A DNA stretch of 64,000 bases from Alphaproteobacteria bacterium (lineage in GTDB: Bacteria; Pseudomonadota; Alphaproteobacteria; Caulobacterales; Aquidulcibacteraceae), in the NCBI GenBank assembly GCA_016124655.1, contig WGNI01000005.1:62001-126000 (forward strand), read 5' to 3'. Positions 11,279 through 19,228 of the stretch are shown piece by piece. Below the pieces are notes generated by a model, which worked only from the letters and a program-made list of their open reading frames with translations, made no database searches and was not told the DNA's origin. Numbering within the stretch: the first letter of the stretch is position 1; the number at the start of each line of letters is the position of its first letter. A program made the position numbers and the translations under genes.

Positions 11279-11374
11279 TTTTTCTTGATTTCGCCCTGCG
11301 AGCGTGCAAACCTCCAGAAGCAGGCAAAGGCGGCGAACGCCGTCCCGATGCGTCGAACACGAAGGGAGACAGAT

Positions 11375-12520
11375 ATGGCCGATGGCGGAGCGCTTCCGCG
11401 CCAGATCACCAAGGACGAAGTCTATGACGCCGTCGCGCCGACCGATTTCGGCGCCATGCTCGATGTCGAGCGGCACATGAACCGGTCTTCGGCTTTCGAT
11501 AAGATCATCTCCGCCACGCACGACCATTTCTGGGACCCGCTGGATTCCAAATATATCGATTTCGCCGAGCCTTTCGATCTGGAGAACCAACAGATCATGC
11601 CGGACTATCTCGTCCCGGCGCTCGAAACCGATTACGTCGCCGAATATTTCGCCGACAAGCCCAAGCAGAAGATCAGGTTCGTCAACGAAATGGCGCGCTG
11701 GCAATTGTCGGCGATCCTGCATGGCGAGCAGGGCGCGCTGAACCTCTCGGCGTCTTTGTGCCACGTGCTGCGCGATCCCGGCGCCCAGGAATACGCCGCA
11801 AATCAGACCCGCGAAGAGGGCCGCCACGTCACCGCGTTCGCCAAGTACATCAAGGCGCGCTGGGGCCGTCCGCTGCCGTGCGGCCAGGTGCTGGCCGACC
11901 TGCTGGTCGAGATCGTGCACGCGCCGGAAGTCTACAAAAAAATCATCGGCATGCAGATGCTGGTTGAAGGCCTCGCCATGGGCGCCTTCGCCACGATCTA
12001 CAATGAATGGAAAGACCCGCTCGCCCGCAAGCTCACCCAGCTCGTGATGACGGACGAAGCCTTCCACCACAAGTTTGGGAAAATCTGGGCCGACCGCACC
12101 ATTCCGAAGCTCACGCAGGAAGAGCATGAGATCGTCGAGAACTGGGCCGCGCACTGCTTCCAGACGCTGCTCTTCAACCTCGTCGCCCCGCACCAGATGC
12201 GCGAGATCTATGCCGAGTTCGGCCTCGATCCCGACAAGGTGATGGAGGAGTTCCAGAAGGTCGCGACCGATGAAGAACGCCGCGAGCGCATGAAGGAAGC
12301 CACCAACATCTTCCGCGTGCTCGTGAAGACGCTGTGGAACGCCGGCATCATCACCGAGCGCACCAAGCCCTTCTACGCCATGTATGTCGACTTCAAGGAG
12401 TTCGAATCCGAAGGCGACCACATGGTCGGCGACGACATCGCCGAAGACGGCATCCGCTATCTGCAGACGATCAATTTCGGCATCGACCAGAACGCGTTGG
12501 CGAAGGTCGCCGCCGAGTAG
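11375..12520 (+). CDS. Ferritin-like diiron oxygenase/desaturase family protein
   Basis: 381 aa, predicted cytoplasmic four-helix bundle. The carboxylate-bridged diiron ligands are visible in order: Glu118 (HGEQ), Glu148-x-x-His151 (EEGRH), Glu198 (LVEGL) and Glu228-x-x-His231 (DEAFH). This is the pattern of AurF-like N-oxygenases and related uncharacterised ferritin-like proteins. The start at 11375 has GAAGGGAG 6-13 bp upstream. No reductase gene is adjacent. The upstream palindrome at 11265-11278 suggests it is controlled. The substrate is unknown; hydroxylation or desaturation of a CoA- or carrier-bound compound is only one possibility. Confidence 0.8.
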   Translation: MADGGALPRQITKDEVYDAVAPTDFGAMLDVERHMNRSSAFDKIISATHDHFWDPLDSKYIDFAEPFDLENQQIMPDYLVPALETDYVAEYFADKPKQKIRFVNEMARWQLSAILHGEQGALNLSASLCHVLRDPGAQEYAANQTREEGRHVTAFAKYIKARWGRPLPCGQVLADLLVEIVHAPEVYKKIIGMQMLVEGLAMGAFATIYNEWKDPLARKLTQLVMTDEAFHHKFGKIWADRTIPKLTQEEHEIVENWAAHCFQTLLFNLVAPHQMREIYAEFGLDPDKVMEEFQKVATDEERRERMKEATNIFRVLVKTLWNAGIITERTKPFYAMYVDFKEFESEGDHMVGDDIAEDGIRYLQTINFGIDQNALAKVAAE

Positions 12521-12530
12521 AGGTCAAAAC

Positions 12531-12650
12531 GCCTGTCATCCCGGACGCTGAGCGCCAGCGAAGCGATCCGGGACCTCGTGCAGACCAGAGCGTGCGCCTG
12601 CACGAGGTCCCGGCTCTGCGCTGCGCGTTGGCCGGGATGAGAAGGCAGGC
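12531..12650. repeat. 120-bp long imperfect palindrome (intergenic hairpin repeat)
   Basis: Perfect 15-bp arms (12568-12582 and 12599-12613, CCGGGACCTCGTGCA and complement) enclose a 16-nt loop. Outer arms TCATCCCGG (12536-12544) and CCGGGATGA (12632-12640) plus GCCTG/CAGGC ends extend the structure. The TCATCCCGG...ATCCGGGA wording recurs at 25763-25794, so this is a repeat family. It lies between two co-directional genes and could attenuate transcription or stabilise the upstream mRNA. Confidence 0.8.
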
Positions 12651-12660
12651 GACGCCAACG

Positions 12661-13842
12661 ATGCGCACGCATGACGTCATCATCATTGGCGGCGGCGCAG
12701 CGGGGCTGATGTGCGCAATGACCGCCGGGCAGCGCGGCAAGCGCGTGGCTGTGCTGGAGCGCAACGCCGAGGTCGGCGCGAAAATCCTCATCTCCGGCGG
12801 CGGGCGCTGCAATTTCACCAATCGCGATGCGACGCCGGAGCGCTTCGTCTCCGGCAATCCGCATTTCGCGCGTTCGGCGCTGGCGCGCTACACGGCGCCC
12901 GATTTCATTGCGCTCGTCGAAAAGCACCGCATCGCCCATTACGAAAAGACGCTGGGCCAATTGTTCTGCGAAGGCGATCGCTCCGCCCGCAAGATCGTTC
13001 GCATGCTGCTGGACGAAGGCGCGGCCGCGCACGTCGATGTCCGCACGGGCATCAACGTTCAAGCCGTGCGCAAGGCCGATGATTTTGTTGTGGAGACCAA
13101 TGCCGGCGAATTCGCCGCGCCCAATCTGGTCTTGGCGACCGGCGGCGTCTCCATTCCCAAGATCGGCGCCACCGACTTCTCCCTGCGCATCGCCCGACGC
13201 TTCGGGCTGCGCGTGACTCCCATTCGCCCCGGCCTGACGCCGATGACTTTGAGACCGGAAACGCTGGCGCGCACCAAGGCGCTCGCGGGCGTCAGCGCCG
13301 AAGTGGTCCTGCGCGTCGGCGCGGTACGCTTTCGCGAAGCGGCGCTGTTCACCCATCGCGGCCTGTCCGGTCCCGCGATCCTGCAGATCTCCAACTATTG
13401 GAAAGCCGGCGAAGAAATCGCCGTGGATTGGGCGCCGGATCTTGGCGAAGACGCACTAGTCGCCGCCAAGCGCGAACGCCCGAAAGCCTTTGTGAAGTCG
13501 CATCTTGAGCGCGTCCTGCCCGCGCGGCTCGCGGCGTTCCTCGCCGAATCCGCCCCGCAGAGCCCGCTCGGCGACGTGCGCGACGATGCGCTGCGCGAAG
13601 CCATGCGCGCGCTGAAGGACTGGCGTGTCACGCCTTCGGGACTGGAAGGATTCGACAAGGCCGAAGTCATGGCCGGCGGCGTCGAGACCGACGAGCTTTC
13701 GCAACAGAGCATGCAGACCAAGCGCGTGCCTGGCCTTCATGTCATCGGCGAAGCGGTGGATGTCACGGGCTGGCTCGGCGGCTACAATTTCCAATGGGCC
13801 TGGTCGAGCGGATACTGCGCAGGACAAGCAATTGCCACGTGA
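12661..13842 (+). CDS. BaiN/HI0933-family FAD-dependent oxidoreductase
   Basis: 393 aa flavoprotein. The N-terminal dinucleotide motif is VIIIGGGAAGLMCA, followed by ISGGGRCNFTN, a hallmark of the family. The C-terminal block is AGGV.TDELSQQSMQTK...GLHVIGEAVDVTGWLGGYNFQWAWSSG. The family includes BaiN and proteins annotated as aminoacetone oxidases; the physiological reaction of most members is unknown. An in-frame ATG 24 bp upstream (12637) falls in the palindromic repeat, so 12661 is preferred. Not obviously linked to its neighbours. Confidence 0.92.
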   Translation: MRTHDVIIIGGGAAGLMCAMTAGQRGKRVAVLERNAEVGAKILISGGGRCNFTNRDATPERFVSGNPHFARSALARYTAPDFIALVEKHRIAHYEKTLGQLFCEGDRSARKIVRMLLDEGAAAHVDVRTGINVQAVRKADDFVVETNAGEFAAPNLVLATGGVSIPKIGATDFSLRIARRFGLRVTPIRPGLTPMTLRPETLARTKALAGVSAEVVLRVGAVRFREAALFTHRGLSGPAILQISNYWKAGEEIAVDWAPDLGEDALVAAKRERPKAFVKSHLERVLPARLAAFLAESAPQSPLGDVRDDALREAMRALKDWRVTPSGLEGFDKAEVMAGGVETDELSQQSMQTKRVPGLHVIGEAVDVTGWLGGYNFQWAWSSGYCAGQAIAT

Positions 13843-13899
13843 GAAAGTGCGGACGCATGATCCGCGCCGTGGGAGCGACGCGGATCACGCGACCGCGCG

Positions 13900-14700
13900 T
13901 CAAGGCGTTGCCGGCGGCGGCGCGTCGCCTGTGACGCTGTCCAATTGCTGCAGCGTGTCGCTGACTTGCTCCGCGACAGCCTGCGGATCGATCAGCCGAT
14001 AGCCTTGCGGCACGCCGAACAATGCCGCGTCCTGCGTGCCGCGCTGCAGCGCAGTCGCTTGCCACAGCACGCGATCATTCTCGCGAATGCTCAGAATGAT
14101 TCCGTCATCGGTGATGCACGCGATGCGCGGCGCAGCGGTTTGGTCCGCATTCTTCGCGCGCCAGGAATGCCCGTTTTCGCCTGCGCCCTGACACGCGCCG
14201 ACGCTCTCCGCGTTGTCTGCGCCCAGCGCGGCCCACGCTGATTCAAGCGGCTGCGGCGCATCGGCGTCGGGCACGCGCACCGCGATGCCGACCGCTTGCG
14301 CTGCAGGCGCGGCGGCGGGCGCAGGGGCCGCAACGCCCGGCGCTGGCGCAGCCGGCGTGGACGTTGGCGCAGGCGTCGCCGCGGTCGGCGTCACGCCAGC
14401 CGTCGGCGCGGCAGCCGGCGCATAAGGACCTGTAGTCGGATTGAGCACGTAGGCGCTGTTGGTCGCGTCATCGAACACGATCGTGGCTTGCCCGTATTGC
14501 GGAAGCATCGCTTCCACGCGCATTTTCGGTCCGTCGCGGTAAATGACCGTCGGCGTTGCAGCGCCGCCATCGGGCGGCAAGGTCATGCCTTCAACGCGAT
14601 ACGCGGTTTCGCCGAAACTGGGGTAGGTCGGTGCGCCGATCCCGCAAGACGCCGCAAGCACGGCGCCGCTGACGGCCGCCAACCATGAAAAGCGAGCCAT
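13900..14700 (-). CDS. Putative lipoprotein, general-stress regulated by promoter
   Basis: 266 aa. MARFSWLAAVSGAVLAASCGIG is a lipoprotein signal with the lipobox LAASC. Residues about 25-85 form a first domain, a Pro/Ala/Thr-rich linker (about 90-140) follows, and a second domain contains two conserved-looking cysteines. No family was recognised. A ribosome site (CAGGGAG) lies upstream of the chosen ATG. A consensus EcfG-type promoter lies 30 bp further upstream, so expression under general stress control is inferred. It is divergent from mmcB. Confidence 0.75.
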   Translation of the reverse strand: MARFSWLAAVSGAVLAASCGIGAPTYPSFGETAYRVEGMTLPPDGGAATPTVIYRDGPKMRVEAMLPQYGQATIVFDDATNSAYVLNPTTGPYAPAAAPTAGVTPTAATPAPTSTPAAPAPGVAAPAPAAAPAAQAVGIAVRVPDADAPQPLESAWAALGADNAESVGACQGAGENGHSWRAKNADQTAAPRIACITDDGIILSIRENDRVLWQATALQRGTQDAALFGVPQGYRLIDPQAVAEQVSDTLQQLDSVTGDAPPPATP

Positions 14701-14729
14701 GATGAAAAACTCCCTGAAAGCGGGCTCAC

Positions 14730-14755
14730 AACGTTCGCTTCGCGCTTGAGGTTCC
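14730..14755 (-). promoter_or_regulatory. EcfG (general stress sigma) consensus promoter
   Basis: Read on the minus strand the region gives GGAAC (14755-14751), a 17-bp spacer, then CGTT (14733-14730). This is exactly the alphaproteobacterial sigma-EcfG consensus GGAAC-N16/17-CGTT. The -10 lies 30 bp from the lipoprotein ATG at 14700, with a ribosome site in between. Confidence 0.75.
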
Positions 14756-14779
14756 CTAACAAGAGCGCAACGATAGGCC

Positions 14780-15217
14780 ATGGACTGCGCCGCCGCCTCC
14801 CGGCCTGACGTCACCGCAGCGCTTGCGCGCGGCGTGCAACGGCTCTTGCTCGATCACGGCTTTGCGCCGGTTCTGGAGCTGCCGCTCGGCAATGGACGGC
14901 GCGCCGATGTCGTAGGCCTTGGCCCGAAGGGCGAGATCTGGATCGTGGAGACGAAATCCTGCCTCGCGGATTTTTCCGCCGACGGCAAATGGCCGGACTA
15001 TCTGGACTATTGCGACGCGTTTTATTTCGCGGTGGATGAACAATTTCCACAGTCCGCCTTGCCTGCCGAGCCGGGCTTGATCGTCGCCGATCAGTTCGGC
15101 GGCGCGATTGTGCGCGCCGCACCCGTCGCGCCCCTGGCCGGCGCGCGGCGCAAAGCGATGATGCTGGCGTTTGCGCGGCTCGCGGCGACGCGCATGGCGC
15201 TGACGTCGATCGGATAG
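14780..15217 (+). CDS. mmcB: MmcB family DNA repair protein (DUF1052)
   Basis: 145 aa. The wording ALARGVQRLLLDHGF..., RADVVGLGPKGEIWIVETKSCLADFSADGKWPDY and FAVDEQFPQSALPAEPGLIVAD matches the MmcB family, a restriction-endonuclease-like fold with the E-x-K core (VETKS). In Caulobacter it belongs to the damage-response set. Catalytic activity is inferred from the fold. No clean LexA box is visible upstream; the GTTC repeats there are better read as the divergent EcfG promoter. It is followed after 12 bp by an acyl-CoA dehydrogenase gene. Confidence 0.88.
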   Translation: MDCAAASRPDVTAALARGVQRLLLDHGFAPVLELPLGNGRRADVVGLGPKGEIWIVETKSCLADFSADGKWPDYLDYCDAFYFAVDEQFPQSALPAEPGLIVADQFGGAIVRAAPVAPLAGARRKAMMLAFARLAATRMALTSIG

Positions 15218-15229
15218 GGGAGGAGCGCG

Positions 15230-16396
15230 ATGGAGTTCGAACTCAGCGAAGAGCATCGCATGATCAAGGATCTCGTGCGGCGCTTTGTTGACGATCATTT
15301 GATGCCGCTGGAGAGCGTGATCTTGGCCCGCGAAATCGCCGGCGAAACGCCCGCGCTCTCGCCGGATGAGCAAAAGCGCATCGATGCGCTCTCGCGCGAA
15401 TTGGGTCTTTGGGGCCTCGATGCGCCCGAAGATGTCGGCGGAACCGATTTGCCCTACGTCGCGCTCGTTGGCGTCAACGAGGAAATGGGCCGCACGATCA
15501 CGCCCTATACGCTGCCGCCGGATTCGCCGAACCTGCGCATGCTGATGGCGACCGTCACGCCGCGCCAGCGCGAAGCCTATCTTGCGCCCTATGTGCGCGG
15601 CGAAACCATTTCCGCGATCGGCATTTCCGAGCCGGGCGCGGGCTCCGATCCTTCGCGCATGACCACGCGCGCCGAACGCGACGGCGAAGATTGGATCATC
15701 AACGGGCGCAAGATCTGGATTTCCCGGGCCGTCGAGGCCGATTTCACCATCCTCATGGCGATCACCGACAAGGATAAAGGCGGCCGCAACGGCGTGTCGG
15801 CGTTTCTCGTCGATCGCGATGCGCCGGGCTTCAATGTGCTGCGCAAGATCCCGATGATCGGCGGGCAGACGACCTACGAGGTCGCGCTCGACGATTGCCG
15901 CGTCGAAGGCTGGAAATTGCTGGGCGAAGAGGGCAAGGGCTTTGCGCCGATGCAAGTGCGGCTCGGCACGCGCCGCATCGAGATGGCGTCCTGGTCGATC
16001 GGCATGGCGCAACGCGCCGTCGATATGGTGCTTGATTACGCGCCCCAGCGCATCACATTCGGCCAGGCCTTGTCGGAACGCCAGACCATCCAGAACTGGA
16101 TCGCCGACGCCGCAATCCACATCCACGCCGCACGCCTGATGACATACGATTGCGCCTGGAAGCTCGATCAGGGCCGCGACGTGCGCTCCGAGATTTCCAT
16201 GATCAAGGCGTTCGCGGTGGAGATGGCATGGGACGTGGTGGACAAGGCGATGCAGGCCTTCGGCGCCATGGGCATGACGCGCGAGCTGCCGTTGCATCTC
16301 ATGGCCTCGAAGCTGCGCACCATGCGCATTTATGACGGCCCAACGGAAATCCATCGCTGGGTCGTCGCGCGCAATCAATTCGGCGGGCGACGCTAA
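15230..16396 (+). CDS. Acyl-CoA dehydrogenase (ACAD10/11-like branch)
   Basis: 388 aa flavoenzyme for alpha,beta-dehydrogenation of acyl-CoA. Seen are the FAD-binding IGISEPGAGSDPSRMTT, the middle domain IINGRKIWIS and the C-terminal helical domain with QAFGAMGMTRELPL. At the position of the catalytic Glu of MCAD/SCAD (YEGT) it has Asp369 (IYDGPTEIHRWVVAR). Asp at this place is usual in the ACAD10/11-type branch, so this does not by itself mean loss of activity. A ribosome site GGGGAGGAG precedes the ATG. It is probably co-transcribed with mmcB (12 bp gap). Confidence 0.9.
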   Translation: MEFELSEEHRMIKDLVRRFVDDHLMPLESVILAREIAGETPALSPDEQKRIDALSRELGLWGLDAPEDVGGTDLPYVALVGVNEEMGRTITPYTLPPDSPNLRMLMATVTPRQREAYLAPYVRGETISAIGISEPGAGSDPSRMTTRAERDGEDWIINGRKIWISRAVEADFTILMAITDKDKGGRNGVSAFLVDRDAPGFNVLRKIPMIGGQTTYEVALDDCRVEGWKLLGEEGKGFAPMQVRLGTRRIEMASWSIGMAQRAVDMVLDYAPQRITFGQALSERQTIQNWIADAAIHIHAARLMTYDCAWKLDQGRDVRSEISMIKAFAVEMAWDVVDKAMQAFGAMGMTRELPLHLMASKLRTMRIYDGPTEIHRWVVARNQFGGRR

Positions 16397-16405
16397 AGCG
16401 CGTCA

Positions 16406-16454
16406 GCCAAAATGCCTGTCCTGGACGTGATCCAGGATGGGAACCGGTTTTGGC
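16406..16454. repeat. Nested inverted repeat between convergent genes (terminator/REP-like)
   Basis: Outer arms GCCAAAA (16406-16412) and TTTTGGC (16448-16454) enclose a second perfect dyad TCCTGGA (16419-16425) / TCCAGGA (16431-16437). It lies between the convergent acyl-CoA dehydrogenase and bolA genes and probably terminates or insulates both. Confidence 0.65.
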
Positions 16455-16474
16455 GAAGAGCCGCGCGAAAAAAA

Positions 16475-16795
16475 CTAACCTTCGCCCGGCGCCTTTAGGT
16501 CCATCGCCAACGCGTGCAGCCCGGTGGCGAATTCCGCGTGCAAAGCGTCATTCACCATGCGCTGGCGCGCGACGCGCGACGCGCCGGAAAACGCCTGCGC
16601 GGTTACGCGTACGGTGAAGTGCGTTTCCCCGCCCGGCTGCGCGCCGGCATGGCCTGCGTGACGGCTCGAATCGTCGATGATCTCAAGCGTCGTGGGCTGC
16701 AATGCGGCGCGCAACGCGGCTTCGATGCGTGCGGCGCGAGAGGCGCCTTTCGTGGCGTCTGTCAATTCCTTGTCCCCATGGTCGGCGGCGCCCAT
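16475..16795 (-). CDS. bolA: BolA family protein
   Basis: 106 aa with the BolA fold: SRAARIEAALRAAL..., the invariant SRHAGHAG loop with its glutaredoxin/Fe-S-linked histidines, GETHFTVRV and the helix RVARQRMVNDALHAEF. BolA proteins partner monothiol glutaredoxins in Fe-S handling or regulate transcription. The first about 17 residues are not conserved in type, so a later start is possible. Divergent from the J-domain gene (11 bp between start codons), a pairing often seen in alphaproteobacteria next to cobS. Confidence 0.9.
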   Translation of the reverse strand: MGAADHGDKELTDATKGASRAARIEAALRAALQPTTLEIIDDSSRHAGHAGAQPGGETHFTVRVTAQAFSGASRVARQRMVNDALHAEFATGLHALAMDLKAPGEG

Positions 16796-16806
16796 ACTCT
16801 GCCGCG

Positions 16807-17418
16807 ATGTCCGGCGCTTTCCACTACCGGCCGAAATTTGTCGATATCCGCGTCAACAAACCGGCGCCGGAGGATCGTCCGCGCGCGGCCGGCGAACATC
16901 CGTGCGATCATATGGGATGTCAGCGCGCCGGCCGCCACCGGGCGCCGAAAGCGCGCGATGCGGAAGACTTCTGGTGGTTCTGCACGCAGCACGCCAGTGA
17001 GTATAATCGCCGGTGGAACTATTTCGCGGACATGGACGACACCGAGTTCGAGACGTTCCAGAAGGCCGCCGAATACGGCCACCGCCCGACCTGGTCGTTC
17101 CGCGCCTCCAAGACCGACCGCCTGTCCGCCGCGATGCGCTCTTTTCAGGCTGGCCGGCGGGAAGACCCGTACGGCCTGTTCGGCGGCCGCCGCGCCGCCG
17201 AGGCGCCCCGCGCGCGCCGCTTGTCGCGCACCCAGGCCCTGGCGCTGGAGGCGCTGGACTTGGAGGAACACGCCGACGGCGCCGCCGTCCGCGCGCGCTA
17301 TGCCGAGCTGGTCAAGAAATACCACCCCGACTCCAATGCCGGCGACCGCTCCACCGAGGCGCTCCTGGAGAAGGTGATCCGCGCCTATCAGACCTTGAAG
17401 GCCGGCGGGCTGGCCTGA
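16807..17418 (+). CDS. J-domain (DnaJ-like) co-chaperone with N-terminal Cys/His segment
   Basis: 203 aa. The C-terminal J domain (about residues 140-203) keeps the HPD motif at 173-175 (KKYHPDSN), so it should stimulate an Hsp70. The N-terminal region has Cys33, Cys38, Cys59 and His62 (HPCDHMGC, FCTQH), a possible metal site, and a Trp-rich segment. Type III J-protein without G/F or zinc-finger repeats. Its place next to bolA and cobS is common in alphaproteobacteria, but the client protein is unknown. Confidence 0.88.
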   Translation: MSGAFHYRPKFVDIRVNKPAPEDRPRAAGEHPCDHMGCQRAGRHRAPKARDAEDFWWFCTQHASEYNRRWNYFADMDDTEFETFQKAAEYGHRPTWSFRASKTDRLSAAMRSFQAGRREDPYGLFGGRRAAEAPRARRLSRTQALALEALDLEEHADGAAVRARYAELVKKYHPDSNAGDRSTEALLEKVIRAYQTLKAGGLA

Positions 17419-17524
17419 TCTCAGCGTCCGTGTTGTTTTGCCCCAAGGTTAAGCGCGATACGGGATGGAAACCCGCGCCGCTCCTTGCCAAACTAAGGGG
17501 CCTTCCCCGCCCATTGGACGCACA

Positions 17525-18517
17525 ATGACGAAAGACGCAGCCGTCGACGACCTGCTGGCCCTGAAGCCGGACCGCGAGGTCCCCGCCAAGGAGTTCGGCG
17601 TCGACATCGACATGAAAATCCCGGGCTTCTCCAAAAAGACCGAATGGGTGCCGGAAATCGACGAAGCCTATCGCTTCGATCCCCAGACCACGCGCGCCAT
17701 CCTGGCGGGTTTCGCATTCAACCGCCGCGTCATGGTGCAGGGCTATCACGGCACCGGCAAATCCACCCACATCGAGCAGGTCGCCGCGCGGCTCAACTGG
17801 CCGATGGTGCGCATCAATCTCGACAGCCATGTCAGCCGCATCGATCTCGTCGGCAAGGACGCCATCGTCCTCAAGGACGGCAAGCAGATCACCGAGTTCC
17901 GCGAAGGCATTCTGCCTTGGGCGCTGCAGCGGCCCGTGGCGATCGTGTTCGACGAATATGACGCCGGCCGTCCCGACGTGATGTTCGTGATCCAGCGCGT
18001 TCTGGAATCGTCCGGCCGCTTGACGCTGCTCGATCAGAACCGCGTCATCTCGCCCAATAAATATTTCCGCCTGTTCGCAACCACCAACACGGTTGGCCTG
18101 GGCGACACCACAGGCCTGTATCACGGCGCCCAGCAGATCAATCAGGCGCAGATGGACCGCTGGTCGATTGTCGCCACGCTGAACTATCTCGACCACGACG
18201 TCGAAGGCGCGATCGTGCTGGCCAAGGCGCCGAGCTACAACAACGCCGAAGGCAAGCGCCAGATCGCCGCCATGGTGCGCGTCGCCGACATGACCCGCAA
18301 CGCCTTCATGAACGGCGACATCTCCACCGTCATGAGCCCGCGCACGGTCATCACCTGGGCTGAGAACGCCGAAATCTTCGGCGATGTCGGCCTCGCCTTC
18401 CGTATGACGTTCTTGAACAAATGCGATGAGCTGGAGCGCCCCACGGTCGCGGAATTCTATCAGCGCGCCTTCGGCCAGGATCTCCCCGAAGCCGCGACGC
18501 GCGTGAAGGTGGCTTGA
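17525..18517 (+). CDS. cobS: Aerobic cobaltochelatase subunit CobS (AAA+ ATPase)
   Basis: 330 aa AAA+ protein. Walker [10 protein letters not shown] (around residue 76), Walker [11 protein letters not shown] and the sensor region [21 protein letters not shown] are intact. CobS forms the ATPase ring that with CobT drives cobalt insertion into hydrogenobyrinate a,c-diamide by CobN in aerobic B12 synthesis. Neither CobN nor other cob genes are in the window, so a complete pathway cannot be claimed. Unusually, three unrelated genes separate it from cobT. Confidence 0.94.
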   Translation: MTKDAAVDDLLALKPDREVPAKEFGVDIDMKIPGFSKKTEWVPEIDEAYRFDPQTTRAILAGFAFNRRVMVQGYHGTGKSTHIEQVAARLNWPMVRINLDSHVSRIDLVGKDAIVLKDGKQITEFREGILPWALQRPVAIVFDEYDAGRPDVMFVIQRVLESSGRLTLLDQNRVISPNKYFRLFATTNTVGLGDTTGLYHGAQQINQAQMDRWSIVATLNYLDHDVEGAIVLAKAPSYNNAEGKRQIAAMVRVADMTRNAFMNGDISTVMSPRTVITWAENAEIFGDVGLAFRMTFLNKCDELERPTVAEFYQRAFGQDLPEAATRVKVA

Positions 18518-18544
18518 GGACCCAGAAAGCGATATAAGACGCGC

Positions 18545-19228
18545 ATGGCGGATACTGCAGCGCTTATCCCAAAACTGGATGCTCCGGCCGAGCGTCGCCG
18601 GTTCACGTCTGACGACGTCATGGCCATGATCCGGGCGGAAATCCTGGAAGTAGGCGGGCCGGAGGAATTGCTGGACGGCGACATCTGGGCCTATGGGGAA
18701 CCCCGTCGTTGGGACTTCGACGACGTTCTCGCACTCATCCGGGCAGGAATCCTCGACGAAGGCGGGCCGGAGGAATTACTGGATGGGGAAATCTGGGTCA
18801 TGGCGGGGGAAGGTGACCGGCACGTCGATCTCAAGGCGTGGGTTAACGGCAGGCTGAACAGAGGGTTGCCAGAATCGATTACTGTCGCCTGCGACTCTAC
18901 GATGAAGTTTTCGCCGAACCACGCCCCTGAGCCGGACTTCGCAATCTTTCCTGCGACGCTGAAGCCTTCGCAGGTGAAGGGGCCAGATGTTTTGCTCGTG
19001 ATCGAAATTGCGGACACGTCCAGGCGCAGAGACCTCGACATCAAAGGTCCCAAATACCGCGAATACGGCGTACGCGAATATTGGGTGGTCGATCTCGGCG
19101 CCCGCGTGACACACGTTCATCGTCTCGACGGGGATTGGCCGCAGGAGCCGCCGGTTCCGTTCGACGCGCCTCTGCAACCCGCGCTTCTGCCTGACCTTGC
19201 CTTGCGCCTCGCGGAGGCGGGGGTTTGA
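18545..19228 (+). CDS. Uma2-family restriction-endonuclease-like protein with duplicated N-terminus
   Basis: 227 aa. The Uma2 PD-(D/E)xK core is visible: EPDFAIF, VIEIADTSRRRDLDIKGPKYREYGVREYWVVDL. The N-terminal segment is duplicated in tandem: residues about 17-52 and 53-89 both read DDV.A.IRA.IL...GGPEELLDG.IW. Ordinary Uma2 proteins have one such segment leading into the core, so this is an internal duplication of about 105 bp. Uma2 proteins are abundant in cyanobacteria and scattered elsewhere, often mobile; their biological role is unclear. It lies 27 bp after cobS and overlaps the next gene by TTGA. Confidence 0.85.
   Translation: MADTAALIPKLDAPAERRRFTSDDVMAMIRAEILEVGGPEELLDGDIWAYGEPRRWDFDDVLALIRAGILDEGGPEELLDGEIWVMAGEGDRHVDLKAWVNGRLNRGLPESITVACDSTMKFSPNHAPEPDFAIFPATLKPSQVKGPDVLLVIEIADTSRRRDLDIKGPKYREYGVREYWVVDLGARVTHVHRLDGDWPQEPPVPFDAPLQPALLPDLALRLAEAGV

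Noticed and set aside
14733-14755. Caulobacter LexA box (GTTC-N7-GTTC) upstream of mmcB
   Set aside because: The two GTTC elements are 14 bp apart, not 7, and the same bases form a perfect EcfG promoter on the other strand.
14756-16378. 540-aa antisense frame opposite mmcB and the acyl-CoA dehydrogenase
   Set aside because: It has no domain and is rich in His/Arg/Ala as expected from the reverse of a coding GC-rich frame.
15230-16396. Acyl-CoA dehydrogenase as an inactive pseudo-enzyme because of Asp369
   Set aside because: Asp at the Glu position (YDGPxEIH) is normal in the ACAD10/11-like branch.
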